Shown: positions 1-6,497 of the stretch, in pieces | Layout: every line of letters starts with the position of its first letter | Position numbering within the stretch: the stretch's first letter is position 1 | Source: Cytophagales bacterium | Lineage (GTDB): Bacteria > Bacteroidota > Bacteroidia > Cytophagales > Cyclobacteriaceae | Direction: 5' to 3' | DNA: 21,845 nt | Assembly: GCA_027317105.1 (NCBI GenBank) | Contig: DAHVFH010000005.1 | Coordinates: 1 to 21,845 of the forward strand | Notes under the pieces: generated by a model | Database searches by the model: none | The model's input: only the letters and a program-made list of their open reading frames with translations | Told to the model about the DNA's origin: nothing | Made by a program: the position numbers and the translations under genes

Positions 1-426
1 CAAGCCGACATACCGGTTTATCAATTGAGTTTGGATTATTATAAACCAATGCAATACCATTATGACCTCGCCAAAGAATTGATTGAACTCCAGAAAAAAG
101 GAGTAATGATTATCGGGAGCGGAAACATTGTTCATAACTTACGAATGCTAGATATCGCAGGCGGTGCCTACAATTGGGCTATTGAATTTGATGAACGGAT
201 AAAGAAAATGATTGAGAACCATGACCATGATGGAATCATCCATTATGAAAAAATTGGCGCGAGCGCGAAACTGGCCGTCCCTACCCACGACCATTATCTT
301 CCTTTGATTTATTCCATCGCCCTTCAAGGTAAGGATGAGGATATAAGTTTTTTTAATGAGAAAACTGATTTAGGTTCCATATCGATGCGGTCGTTTGTGA
401 TGGGTAGAAATGATGCCAACGATTAG
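1..426 (+). CDS. ygiD: Class III extradiol dioxygenase, YgiD/4,5-DOPA dioxygenase-like (5' end cut off)
   Basis: This is the C-terminal part of a class III extradiol ring-cleavage dioxygenase of the YgiD (4,5-DOPA extradiol dioxygenase) type. It reads open from base 1 in frame 1 to a TAG at 424-426, so the true start lies left of the window. Visible family signatures are GSGNIVHNLR, where GSGN precedes a conserved histidine, and THDHYLPL near the end, which holds a metal-ligand histidine in this family. The N-terminal metal-binding histidines are outside the window. Members open catechol rings using a metal ion and are soluble cytoplasmic enzymes. The physiological substrate of bacterial members is usually unknown. 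The next gene starts about 280 bp downstream, so this is probably the last gene of its transcript. Family assignment is firm; substrate is not. Confidence 0.9.
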   Translation, partial: QADIPVYQLSLDYYKPMQYHYDLAKELIELQKKGVMIIGSGNIVHNLRMLDIAGGAYNWAIEFDERIKKMIENHDHDGIIHYEKIGASAKLAVPTHDHYLPLIYSIALQGKDEDISFFNEKTDLGSISMRSFVMGRNDAND

Positions 427-527
427 AATTGGGGAATTTGTTGAATTGCATCATGTACACCCATGAAAAAAACTGAATTATTTCCTTGGCGAATGAGATT
501 GAAGATGGTCGATGGTGTGAATTTTTT

Positions 528-560
528 CTTTGTACCTCTGGGCTTTCTGAGTGTACAAAG
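528..560. repeat. Inverted repeat CTTTGTAC...GTACAAAG
   Basis: Arms CTTTGTAC (528-535) and GTACAAAG (553-560) are perfectly complementary over 8 bp around a 17-nt spacer. Inside it CTC (536-538) can pair with GAG (549-551) if T552 bulges out. It could be a terminator stem for the upstream gene, although no T-tract follows on the plus strand, or an operator-like palindrome. The flanking TTTGAACCAC resembles low-complexity intergenic sequence I associate with this phylum, which would argue for a repeat remnant. Confidence 0.45.
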
Positions 561-661
561 TTTGAACCACAAAAAAAAAATTTAGGCTTATGACGGTTGA
601 AAAGGGATCTGAGCATAGCCACCCAGCAGTTTCGATTGGGATCGGGATGAGCTAAGGCCTT

Positions 662-691
662 TTGAAAAGGAGTTGCAATGTTACATATTTG
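662..691 (+). promoter_or_regulatory. Possible Bacteroidota-type promoter for the HAD-M50 pair
   Basis: TTG at 662-664, a 19-nt spacer, then CATATTTG at 684-691, which matches the TAnnTTTG -7 box with one mismatch (C for the first T). The 19-bp spacing fits the Bacteroidota consensus. A transcript would begin around 696-698, just upstream of the TTG start codon at 709. Weak on its own. Confidence 0.35.
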
Positions 692-708
692 CGCTTTATC
701 ATACAATT

Positions 709-1329
709 TTGATCTCGCACGAAATTAAAAATCTTATCTTCGACCTTGGTGGAGTTATCATCGACCTTGACGTATCGAAAACTCATAAAGCTTTTGCCAA
801 ATTGGTGGGTTGCCCTGTCGATGATCTTAAAGAAGAAATTGGGCAACAGGCTTTTTTTAATGAGTACGAAAAAGGCCTGCTTTCAGACACAGAATTTCGG
901 GCTTCTCTCCAATCATTTCTGAAGCGTCCTGTTCTGGATTCCCAATTGGATGTAGCCTGGAACGCCATGCTGCTTTCTATTGCAAAAGAAAAATATGCCT
1001 TACTACAAAGTTTAAAAAACGAATACCATACCCTTTTGCTCAGCAACACAAACAATATCCATCTGATGGAGGTTAACCGTACTGTTGAAAAAGATACCGG
1101 TTATCCTTCTATGGATTTCTTTTTTCACAAGGCCTATTATTCACACCTTATGAAAATGAGAAAACCTGAACCTGAAATCTTTCTGCACGTATTAAACGAA
1201 AACAATTTAAAACCAACAGAAACACTTTTCCTGGACGATAATTTAGAAAACATCAAAAGTGCCTCTTCCTTAGGCATTCAAACTATTCACATCACTTCTC
1301 CTCAAATGGTATTATCCTTATTTGCATGA
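709..1329 (+). CDS. HAD-superfamily phosphatase, YihX-like
   Basis: Haloacid-dehalogenase-type hydrolase. All four motifs are visible: motif I FDLGGVIID with the nucleophilic Asp, motif II LLLSNTN, motif III Lys in RKPEPEIF, and motif IV FLDDN. The pattern DLGG, SNTN, RKPE, DDN is that of E. coli YihX, an alpha-glucose-1-phosphate phosphatase; as in YihX the second Asp of the DxD motif is not Asp (Gly here). Length of about 206 residues is normal. There is no in-frame ATG before motif I. TTG at 709 gives an N-terminus of usual length (motif I about ten residues in); TTG at 673 would add 12 residues unlike the family. The stop overlaps the ATG of the M50 protease gene (ATGA), so the two are probably co-translated. 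Substrate is inferred only. Confidence 0.85.
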   Translation: MISHEIKNLIFDLGGVIIDLDVSKTHKAFAKLVGCPVDDLKEEIGQQAFFNEYEKGLLSDTEFRASLQSFLKRPVLDSQLDVAWNAMLLSIAKEKYALLQSLKNEYHTLLLSNTNNIHLMEVNRTVEKDTGYPSMDFFFHKAYYSHLMKMRKPEPEIFLHVLNENNLKPTETLFLDDNLENIKSASSLGIQTIHITSPQMVLSLFA

Positions 1330-2474
1330 ATCAGAAGATCAAAACGTACTTAATTCACGGTTCACTTTTTTTAATTACGTTTGTTACCGCAACCTTTGCC
1401 GGTGCAGAGTGGACGTACGGGAAATCAGTTTTTATGGAAGGCTATTCCTGGGCTGATTTTGCCAGCGGACTTCCCTACTCAATTTGTTTCCTCACTATAC
1501 TTTCCTGCCATGAGTTTGGGCATTATTTTACTGCCCTTCATTACAAGATCAAAACAACGCTTCCTTACTATATCCCAATTCCACCGATTTTGCCATTTAA
1601 TATTGGCACCTTTGGAGCCGTGATTCGAATAAAAGAGCGAATCTTAACCAACAAGCAGCAGTTCGATGTTGGTATTGCAGGGCCACTTGCCGGATTTGTG
1701 GTGGCGGTAGCCTTTCTCATTTATGGGTTTGCTACGCTGCCCCCTCCCGAGAATATTTTTCAATTTCACCCTGAATACAAGCAATATGGCCTTAACTATG
1801 AAAGCCATGTATATAATCCGGCAACTATGCCGACAGGTATTGTAGATGTGTTCATTGGAAAAAACATGCTCTTCACTTTTTTAGAAAAGGTGTTTGCCGA
1901 TCCTGCACGGATGCCTAACCCGCATGAGATCATGCACTATCCCTTTTTGTTTGCCGGCTTTCTTTCGCTGGTCTTCACGTGTATGAATCTACTCCCTATT
2001 GGCCAGTTGGATGGCGGCCATGTACTCTACGGCCTGGTGGGTTATCGAAAACATCGGATCATCGCAACAGTACTCTATTTTGGCCTTATCTTCTACACGG
2101 GTTTAGGCTATATTGACGCAAGGACACCAATCAATCAGTTGTTCACAGACATCGCCTTTTACCTTTTCTTTTTGTACATGGCGTTAAGAAGTCTCTTTGA
2201 AAAAAAGAGAGATCGAATTATGTATGCCCTGATTGTTTTCACCCTGCAATACCTTTTAGGATGGCTATTTCCTTCTATCCATGGTTATTCAGCCTGGCTT
2301 GTATTTATCTTATTAGTGGGTTGGATGGCCGGGGTTCCTCATCCCCCTTCCGAAATTGAATTGCCTTTGGATAGGAATAGAAAAATTTTGGGATGGCTTG
2401 CCCTACTCATTTTTGTCCTATGCCTGACACCAAATCCAATAGACATAATTCTACCGCCTACGGTAACACCATAA
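1326..2474 (+). CDS. Site-2 protease family (M50) membrane metalloprotease
   Basis: Integral membrane zinc metalloprotease of the site-2 protease family, which cuts transmembrane or near-membrane substrates. The zinc motif HEFGH lies at residues 62-66 in a hydrophobic segment, and the partner motif NLLPIGQLDGGH at 221-232 supplies the third ligand, Asp229. Several hydrophobic stretches (about 8-28, 46-66, 115-137, 205-225, 245-265, 295-330, 350-370) predict a polytopic protein. I see no PDZ domain in the loop between the motifs, unlike RseP; the loop holds a roughly 70-residue segment rich in Pro and Tyr. Length of 382 residues is typical of the Bacteroidota members without PDZ. The start codon overlaps the HAD stop by 4 bp. 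Its 3' end overlaps the convergent T9SS protein gene by 17 bp. Substrate unknown. Confidence 0.92.
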   Translation: MNQKIKTYLIHGSLFLITFVTATFAGAEWTYGKSVFMEGYSWADFASGLPYSICFLTILSCHEFGHYFTALHYKIKTTLPYYIPIPPILPFNIGTFGAVIRIKERILTNKQQFDVGIAGPLAGFVVAVAFLIYGFATLPPPENIFQFHPEYKQYGLNYESHVYNPATMPTGIVDVFIGKNMLFTFLEKVFADPARMPNPHEIMHYPFLFAGFLSLVFTCMNLLPIGQLDGGHVLYGLVGYRKHRIIATVLYFGLIFYTGLGYIDARTPINQLFTDIAFYLFFLYMALRSLFEKKRDRIMYALIVFTLQYLLGWLFPSIHGYSAWLVFILLVGWMAGVPHPPSEIELPLDRNRKILGWLALLIFVLCLTPNPIDIILPPTVTP

Positions 2475-4455
2475 TTTTTTCAGTGCGCCATTGCTGACCG
2501 TTGAAGTACCGAACAAGGTACATTCCGGCTGTTGGGCTTGATATCGTTACCTGAGTTTCTTCAAGAGAGGACTGTTTAGTGAAATCTACCTGTCTACCGG
2601 TAATATCAATCATATTCAAGCCTTGCACCGAAGGTGGTAAGTAAAATTGTCCACGGTTGGGATTTGGGTAAGCATACGTTTTTTTAATTTCTACTGCCGT
2701 AGTCACCGCGGTAGCCACGCAGGTTCCTTTAGCCCCTGGCGGACAATTACCAAAGACCGGCCTTATCATTAGATTTCCCTGAAGTACCGTATTCTGTTGC
2801 CATATTCCGGCAGTGTTATAAAATATTTTACTTCCCGAACTCGAATTTTTGTCATACCCCACCCCAATGGTAGCAGTAGTGTTTTGAATCCATCCAACAT
2901 AAAATTTCTTTTTCACTAATACTTTTTGAGCCAGCGGCACATAGATAAAGTTATTGTATTCCGTTCGCTGAATAACCATGCTTTGTTGAGTAAGAATGGA
3001 GGGCGAAAGGATTGAAGTGCTATCAATCGAGTTGGCCGTCAAGCTATCCAGAATCTGAAGCTTTACAACTTGGTTCGACTCGTCACCAACATGTGGAAAA
3101 TATAGGTTTACGCCCACCAACGTATCTGGTTTGTGATAGTCCATATCAAATTCATACATCAAGCTGGAGCCCGGTTGTGTAAGCGTGACGGCATATTCTG
3201 CACCGCCATCATCGTAGGCATAGTAATTTCGCAAAATAAAATTAGCACTAAGGGTGTCGTTGTAGCGGAACTCCATTCCCTGGTAAACGAGGGTGTCATA
3301 GTCACCAATATTCGCGCTCACTTTTTTTACATTGTCGCCTGTGAACAGTTTGATTTTAAATTTCAAGGCGATAGAGTCAGTGTTGGGATCGAGGCCAGAG
3401 AGAGCCGGTTTATTATTTAAAGTAAATGTAGTTGATTGGTCATGATACACGGTTTGGGCGGGAATTGAATCAAGTAAAATCGTATTCTCCTTAACTACTT
3501 TATTCAGTCGGGTGGTAGTGGTTAAATAAGTGACCAGGTTCACCGGCTGTGGATAATTCGCGGCAATGGTCTGATCGCTTCGTTGGTTGGTCACGGGCAA
3601 TGATGGAAATGCCAAAAGGCTATCCGGATTGGTAAGAAAGTGCCACACCGGAATGGAATGATATTGAAGGAAAGGTGAGGTGGGCGGCATTTGAATAGCC
3701 CGATCCGGAAAATCGGAATACACCGGAGCATACTGACTCTTTCCATTGTTGATATATACATAATCCAGGTTCCACATATCAAATTCACCTGACAATCGCG
3801 CGAAATTTTGAAAATAGAATTGAAAATTGGCATGAAAAAAATTGATGTCCGTAATCGGCACTTTTACAGCATAAAACTTGGTGGAGTTACTTAACGTATT
3901 GGTAATCGTATCAGGGCTTGTCCACACATTAATCCATTTACTGGAATCGTTTTTAAAATAAAGTGAGAGGTTATCGCCAGGATTTGGCGGTTCTCCGTTT
4001 CCTCCCCATTGAAAATAGAAAAACATAAAAATCGAATTCCTTAACGCAGGGGCCACCAAATCAAGTCGGATTGGCCGGGATACTAATCGATCTGCGTTGC
4101 CTTTGGCCAGTGGATTGGTGGTGACATACGGCTGACCCAACGAGTCGAGCCCATCGAATGTGGCCACCTTATAGGTTGGCGGATTAATGCCCATACCGGT
4201 GTTTACCCAAACTGAGCTTCCATATTGCCAAAGACTGTCGCTGGGGAAATTTTCGAGTGCATTAAGATGCTGCAGGTTGTTAAAGGAGAAATCATCCCAA
4301 AAGGGAAGTGTCAAGGGAGTCAGTTGCTGAACGCGTACATTAGGATTACTTATTTTTTTTTGCGTTGAAGACTTACGCACAATTGAGACTTGCCGCAATT
4401 GCGCAACGCTTCCGATTGAACAGAAGAAAAAAATAAAAACAGAAATAAATCGCAT
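2458..4455 (-). CDS. Secreted protein with type IX secretion C-terminal sorting domain, function unknown
   Basis: Exported protein of 665 residues. From ATG 4455 it begins MRFISVFIFFFCSIGSVAQ, a clean Sec signal peptide. The last about 75 residues form a T9SS type A sorting domain: YPNPNRGQFYLP, then DITGRQV, then AGMYLVRYFNGQ, ending KIMVLP. The middle is a beta-rich, Tyr/Asn/Ser-rich body without a catalytic motif I recognise; near residue 620 is a short Cys-containing segment, NCPPGAKGTC. The chosen ATG lies one base after the PASTA gene stop; an in-frame ATG at 4473 (MKKTLEMRF, preceded by AAAGGGG) would overlap that gene by 17 bp and is also possible. A longer frame from 4548 has no signal-like N-terminus. 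Tight packing behind ddl and PASTA suggests co-transcription and perhaps a cell-envelope role, which is inference. Confidence 0.85.
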   Translation of the reverse strand: MRFISVFIFFFCSIGSVAQLRQVSIVRKSSTQKKISNPNVRVQQLTPLTLPFWDDFSFNNLQHLNALENFPSDSLWQYGSSVWVNTGMGINPPTYKVATFDGLDSLGQPYVTTNPLAKGNADRLVSRPIRLDLVAPALRNSIFMFFYFQWGGNGEPPNPGDNLSLYFKNDSSKWINVWTSPDTITNTLSNSTKFYAVKVPITDINFFHANFQFYFQNFARLSGEFDMWNLDYVYINNGKSQYAPVYSDFPDRAIQMPPTSPFLQYHSIPVWHFLTNPDSLLAFPSLPVTNQRSDQTIAANYPQPVNLVTYLTTTTRLNKVVKENTILLDSIPAQTVYHDQSTTFTLNNKPALSGLDPNTDSIALKFKIKLFTGDNVKKVSANIGDYDTLVYQGMEFRYNDTLSANFILRNYYAYDDGGAEYAVTLTQPGSSLMYEFDMDYHKPDTLVGVNLYFPHVGDESNQVVKLQILDSLTANSIDSTSILSPSILTQQSMVIQRTEYNNFIYVPLAQKVLVKKKFYVGWIQNTTATIGVGYDKNSSSGSKIFYNTAGIWQQNTVLQGNLMIRPVFGNCPPGAKGTCVATAVTTAVEIKKTYAYPNPNRGQFYLPPSVQGLNMIDITGRQVDFTKQSSLEETQVTISSPTAGMYLVRYFNGQQWRTEKIMVLP

Positions 4456-4456
4456 C

Positions 4457-5266
4457 TCAAGGGTTTTCTTCATCCCCTTTTTCAGGCTCTTGGTAACCTT
4501 TTGGTGCGAGCCACAAGTCAACCGGATCGCCCACCCGCACCGAATCACCAGAAAAAGGGAGTTGCTTGAAAACGAATGAAACTACACCTGTAGTATCTGC
4601 TCCGTCCATGATTTGAACCCGACCAAGGTGTAAATTCCAGCCTGAAAGTTTACGGAGTGCGGTCTCATAAGAGTCACCGACAACATTTCCGATAGAAAAA
4701 TCGGCTGGGCCGAACCCGTCTCCGACAATCAGATCAATTACGGAACCCTTTGGCAACCGAACACCAGGTGCCACAGGTTTGCCTTGATAACGAAACTCCC
4801 GCACTAAATTTTTGAAAGGACTGGGTTCATAATAAACCCTACCTAATTTCAATTCATTACTTTTAAGCACAGCCCTCGCATTCACCAATGAGCCGTCAGT
4901 AAGGTCAGGCATAGGCAACGTAGGTGGCGAAACACGATTCAACGTCACATACACGGCACGATTTTCTTTTACCCTGGCCCCTGGCAAAGGAACCTGACGA
5001 AGCACGCTTAGTGGAGGCAGTGTATCGGTATAACCCGAATCGTATACGGAATATCGTAACCGATGCTCTTTAAGAAATTTTTCCAACTCTTCTACCCTCA
5101 TGCCTTTCAATTCAGGCACTACAATTGTTTCGCCATGATTGGTAATGTTGGGTAAATAAATATAAAAATAGAGGATACAAATGAAAGCCAATGTGCCAAG
5201 AACGATCCCCAGATTCTTCAGCAACCCGCCTATTGTTTTCTCTTTAAAAAGTTTTTGAATTCCCAT
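4457..5266 (-). CDS. Membrane-anchored PASTA-domain protein
   Basis: 269-residue protein with a basic N-terminus, one transmembrane helix at about 18-38, and then three PASTA repeats at about 46-110, 114-183 and 188-255, each opening with a VPEL/MPDL/IGNV-type segment and ending in a short beta strand such as VYVTLN, IDLIVGD and VDLWLAP. PASTA domains typically bind uncrosslinked peptidoglycan stem peptides or lipid II. In Firmicutes and Actinobacteria they sit on Ser/Thr kinases or on penicillin-binding proteins; here they stand alone on an anchor, with no kinase or transpeptidase domain. The tail is acidic (EPEKGDEENP). The gene starts 3 bp after ddl, the enzyme that makes the D-Ala-D-Ala end of that stem peptide, so a cell-wall role is well supported by context. 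Exact function unknown. Confidence 0.9.
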   Translation of the reverse strand: MGIQKLFKEKTIGGLLKNLGIVLGTLAFICILYFYIYLPNITNHGETIVVPELKGMRVEELEKFLKEHRLRYSVYDSGYTDTLPPLSVLRQVPLPGARVKENRAVYVTLNRVSPPTLPMPDLTDGSLVNARAVLKSNELKLGRVYYEPSPFKNLVREFRYQGKPVAPGVRLPKGSVIDLIVGDGFGPADFSIGNVVGDSYETALRKLSGWNLHLGRVQIMDGADTTGVVSFVFKQLPFSGDSVRVGDPVDLWLAPKGYQEPEKGDEENP

Positions 5267-5269
5267 TAG

Positions 5270-6346
5270 TTAAAACTTCAAATTAGAAGAGAAACCTCGG
5301 TGAACACGTTGCGATGATTTAAAACGATCTTCGGCCAACGCAACCAATTTCGTAATCAAGTCGGTAAATGAAATGCCCTGCTCCTTCCACATCATCGGAA
5401 ACATACTTGAATTCGTAAACCCCGGAATCGTGTTGATTTCATTTATATAGACCTTTCCTTCCTTCGATAAAAACAAATCCACCCTTGCGAAATCTTCACA
5501 GGCTAATGTTTGAAAAGCAAGTAGCGACAAGGCCCGAATTTCTTTTGAAATCTTTGCCTCCAATTTAGCTGGAACCTCAATTTGAACCGCCTTACCATCT
5601 ACATACTTGGCATCGAAAGTATAAAACTCATAGTTTGAACTGATGATGATTTCACCAGGAAGTGAAGCTTTAGGTAAAATATTTCCCAAAACGGCACATT
5701 CGATCTCGCGACCAGCTATAAACTTTTCAAAGAGGACGCAATCGTCATAACGAAAGCCTTCATCTACCGCTTTTTTAAAATCACTTTTGGTTTTCACCTT
5801 TGAAATACCCACCGAGGATCCCAGGCTTGCTGCTTTCACCATAAAGGGCAAACCCAACTCCTTTTCAATTTTTTCAAACTTCAGGTTCTTGCGGTCGTAG
5901 TAAAAGCAAAATGAAAAATCAGCTACGGGGAGTCCAGCCTCTTTTAATAGCCGTTTAGTCATCAACTTACTCATGGATACGGCAGATCCAAGTACGCCTG
6001 TGCCAACCATTGGCAAGCCCATCGCCTTAATCAACCCTTGAATACTTCCATCTTCACCATCGGTTCCATGAAGTACCGGAAAGACAATATCTGGAGAAAA
6101 CTTTCCTTTTTTTGTTTTAAAAACAGGCTTGGCGGCACTCAATTGAATTGATAGCTTATTACCGTCACTTATTTTTGAAATGACTTCCTTGGTATGATAC
6201 CATACACCTTCTTCGGTTATACCAATTAAAATGGCTCTGAAAAGTTTCTTATCGATGAACTGAAATATATTCCTTGCCGAATTTACGGATACTCCGTGTT
6301 CCACAGACCTGCCACCATATAGGATTGCAATTTTTTTTCTTCCCAT
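5270..6346 (-). CDS. ddl: D-alanine--D-alanine ligase
   Basis: ATP-grasp ligase joining two D-alanines for the peptidoglycan stem peptide, in the cytoplasm. The N-terminal GGRSVEHGVS (11-20) carries the substrate-binding Glu16. HGTDGEDG is at 93-100, the serine loop GSSVG at 176-180, FYTFDAKY at 241-248 holds the Tyr that is typical of D-Ala-D-Ala rather than depsipeptide ligases, and EINTIPGFT at 303-311 provides the magnesium ligands Glu and Asn. Length of 358 is usual. The second Glu of the common EHEVS motif is Gly here. The ATG at 6346 aligns directly with the expected N-terminus (MGRKKIAILYGGR). It leads a tight group with the PASTA gene. No clear promoter box is visible in the 151 bp upstream. 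Confidence 0.96.
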   Translation of the reverse strand: MGRKKIAILYGGRSVEHGVSVNSARNIFQFIDKKLFRAILIGITEEGVWYHTKEVISKISDGNKLSIQLSAAKPVFKTKKGKFSPDIVFPVLHGTDGEDGSIQGLIKAMGLPMVGTGVLGSAVSMSKLMTKRLLKEAGLPVADFSFCFYYDRKNLKFEKIEKELGLPFMVKAASLGSSVGISKVKTKSDFKKAVDEGFRYDDCVLFEKFIAGREIECAVLGNILPKASLPGEIIISSNYEFYTFDAKYVDGKAVQIEVPAKLEAKISKEIRALSLLAFQTLACEDFARVDLFLSKEGKVYINEINTIPGFTNSSMFPMMWKEQGISFTDLITKLVALAEDRFKSSQRVHRGFSSNLKF

Positions 6347-6348
6347 CT

Positions 6349-6373
6349 TTATTAGTTATCCGTTATTAGTTAT
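6349..6373. repeat. 14-bp-period direct repeat upstream of ddl
   Basis: TTATTAGTTAT occurs at 6349-6359 and again at 6363-6373 (period 14). The related word GTTATTAG follows at about 6403. The whole 151-bp gap is AT-rich and contains no gene. Function unknown. Confidence 0.6.
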
Positions 6374-6497
6374 TGGTTGTTCGATTAATGTTATCAGTAA
6401 TTGTTATTAGACCGCTATTAACCATTAACTTTTAACAACAACCCCCAAAGATGCCCACGTTTTCGGGTATTTCCATAGGGTCTTTCTGTTTTTTCTG

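Larger units (their letters stand above)
427..708. other. Unexplained intergenic stretch
   Basis: About 280 bp between the dioxygenase and the HAD gene. It holds a perfect 8-bp inverted repeat (528-560), a run of ten A at 571-580, and a 40-codon reading frame at 463-585 (MKKTELFPWR...) that overlaps the inverted repeat and has no family I recognise. The minus-strand frame through this region looks like chance. I see no tRNA and no clear hairpin-plus-T-tract terminator. Confidence 0.5.

Noticed and set aside
463..585. 40-codon plus-strand frame (MKKTELFPWR...)
   Set aside because: Starts well, but overlaps an inverted repeat and ends in a poly-A/Lys tail; no family or conserved pattern, so not listed as a gene.
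353..706. 117-codon minus-strand frame over the dioxygenase 3' end and gap
   Set aside because: It runs over a clear plus-strand gene and has no recognisable motif; composition looks like read-through of non-coding DNA.
4456..4548. N-terminal extension of the T9SS protein from 4548
   Set aside because: The extra 31 residues lie inside the PASTA gene and would bury the signal peptide; ATG at 4455 or 4473 gives a proper signal sequence.
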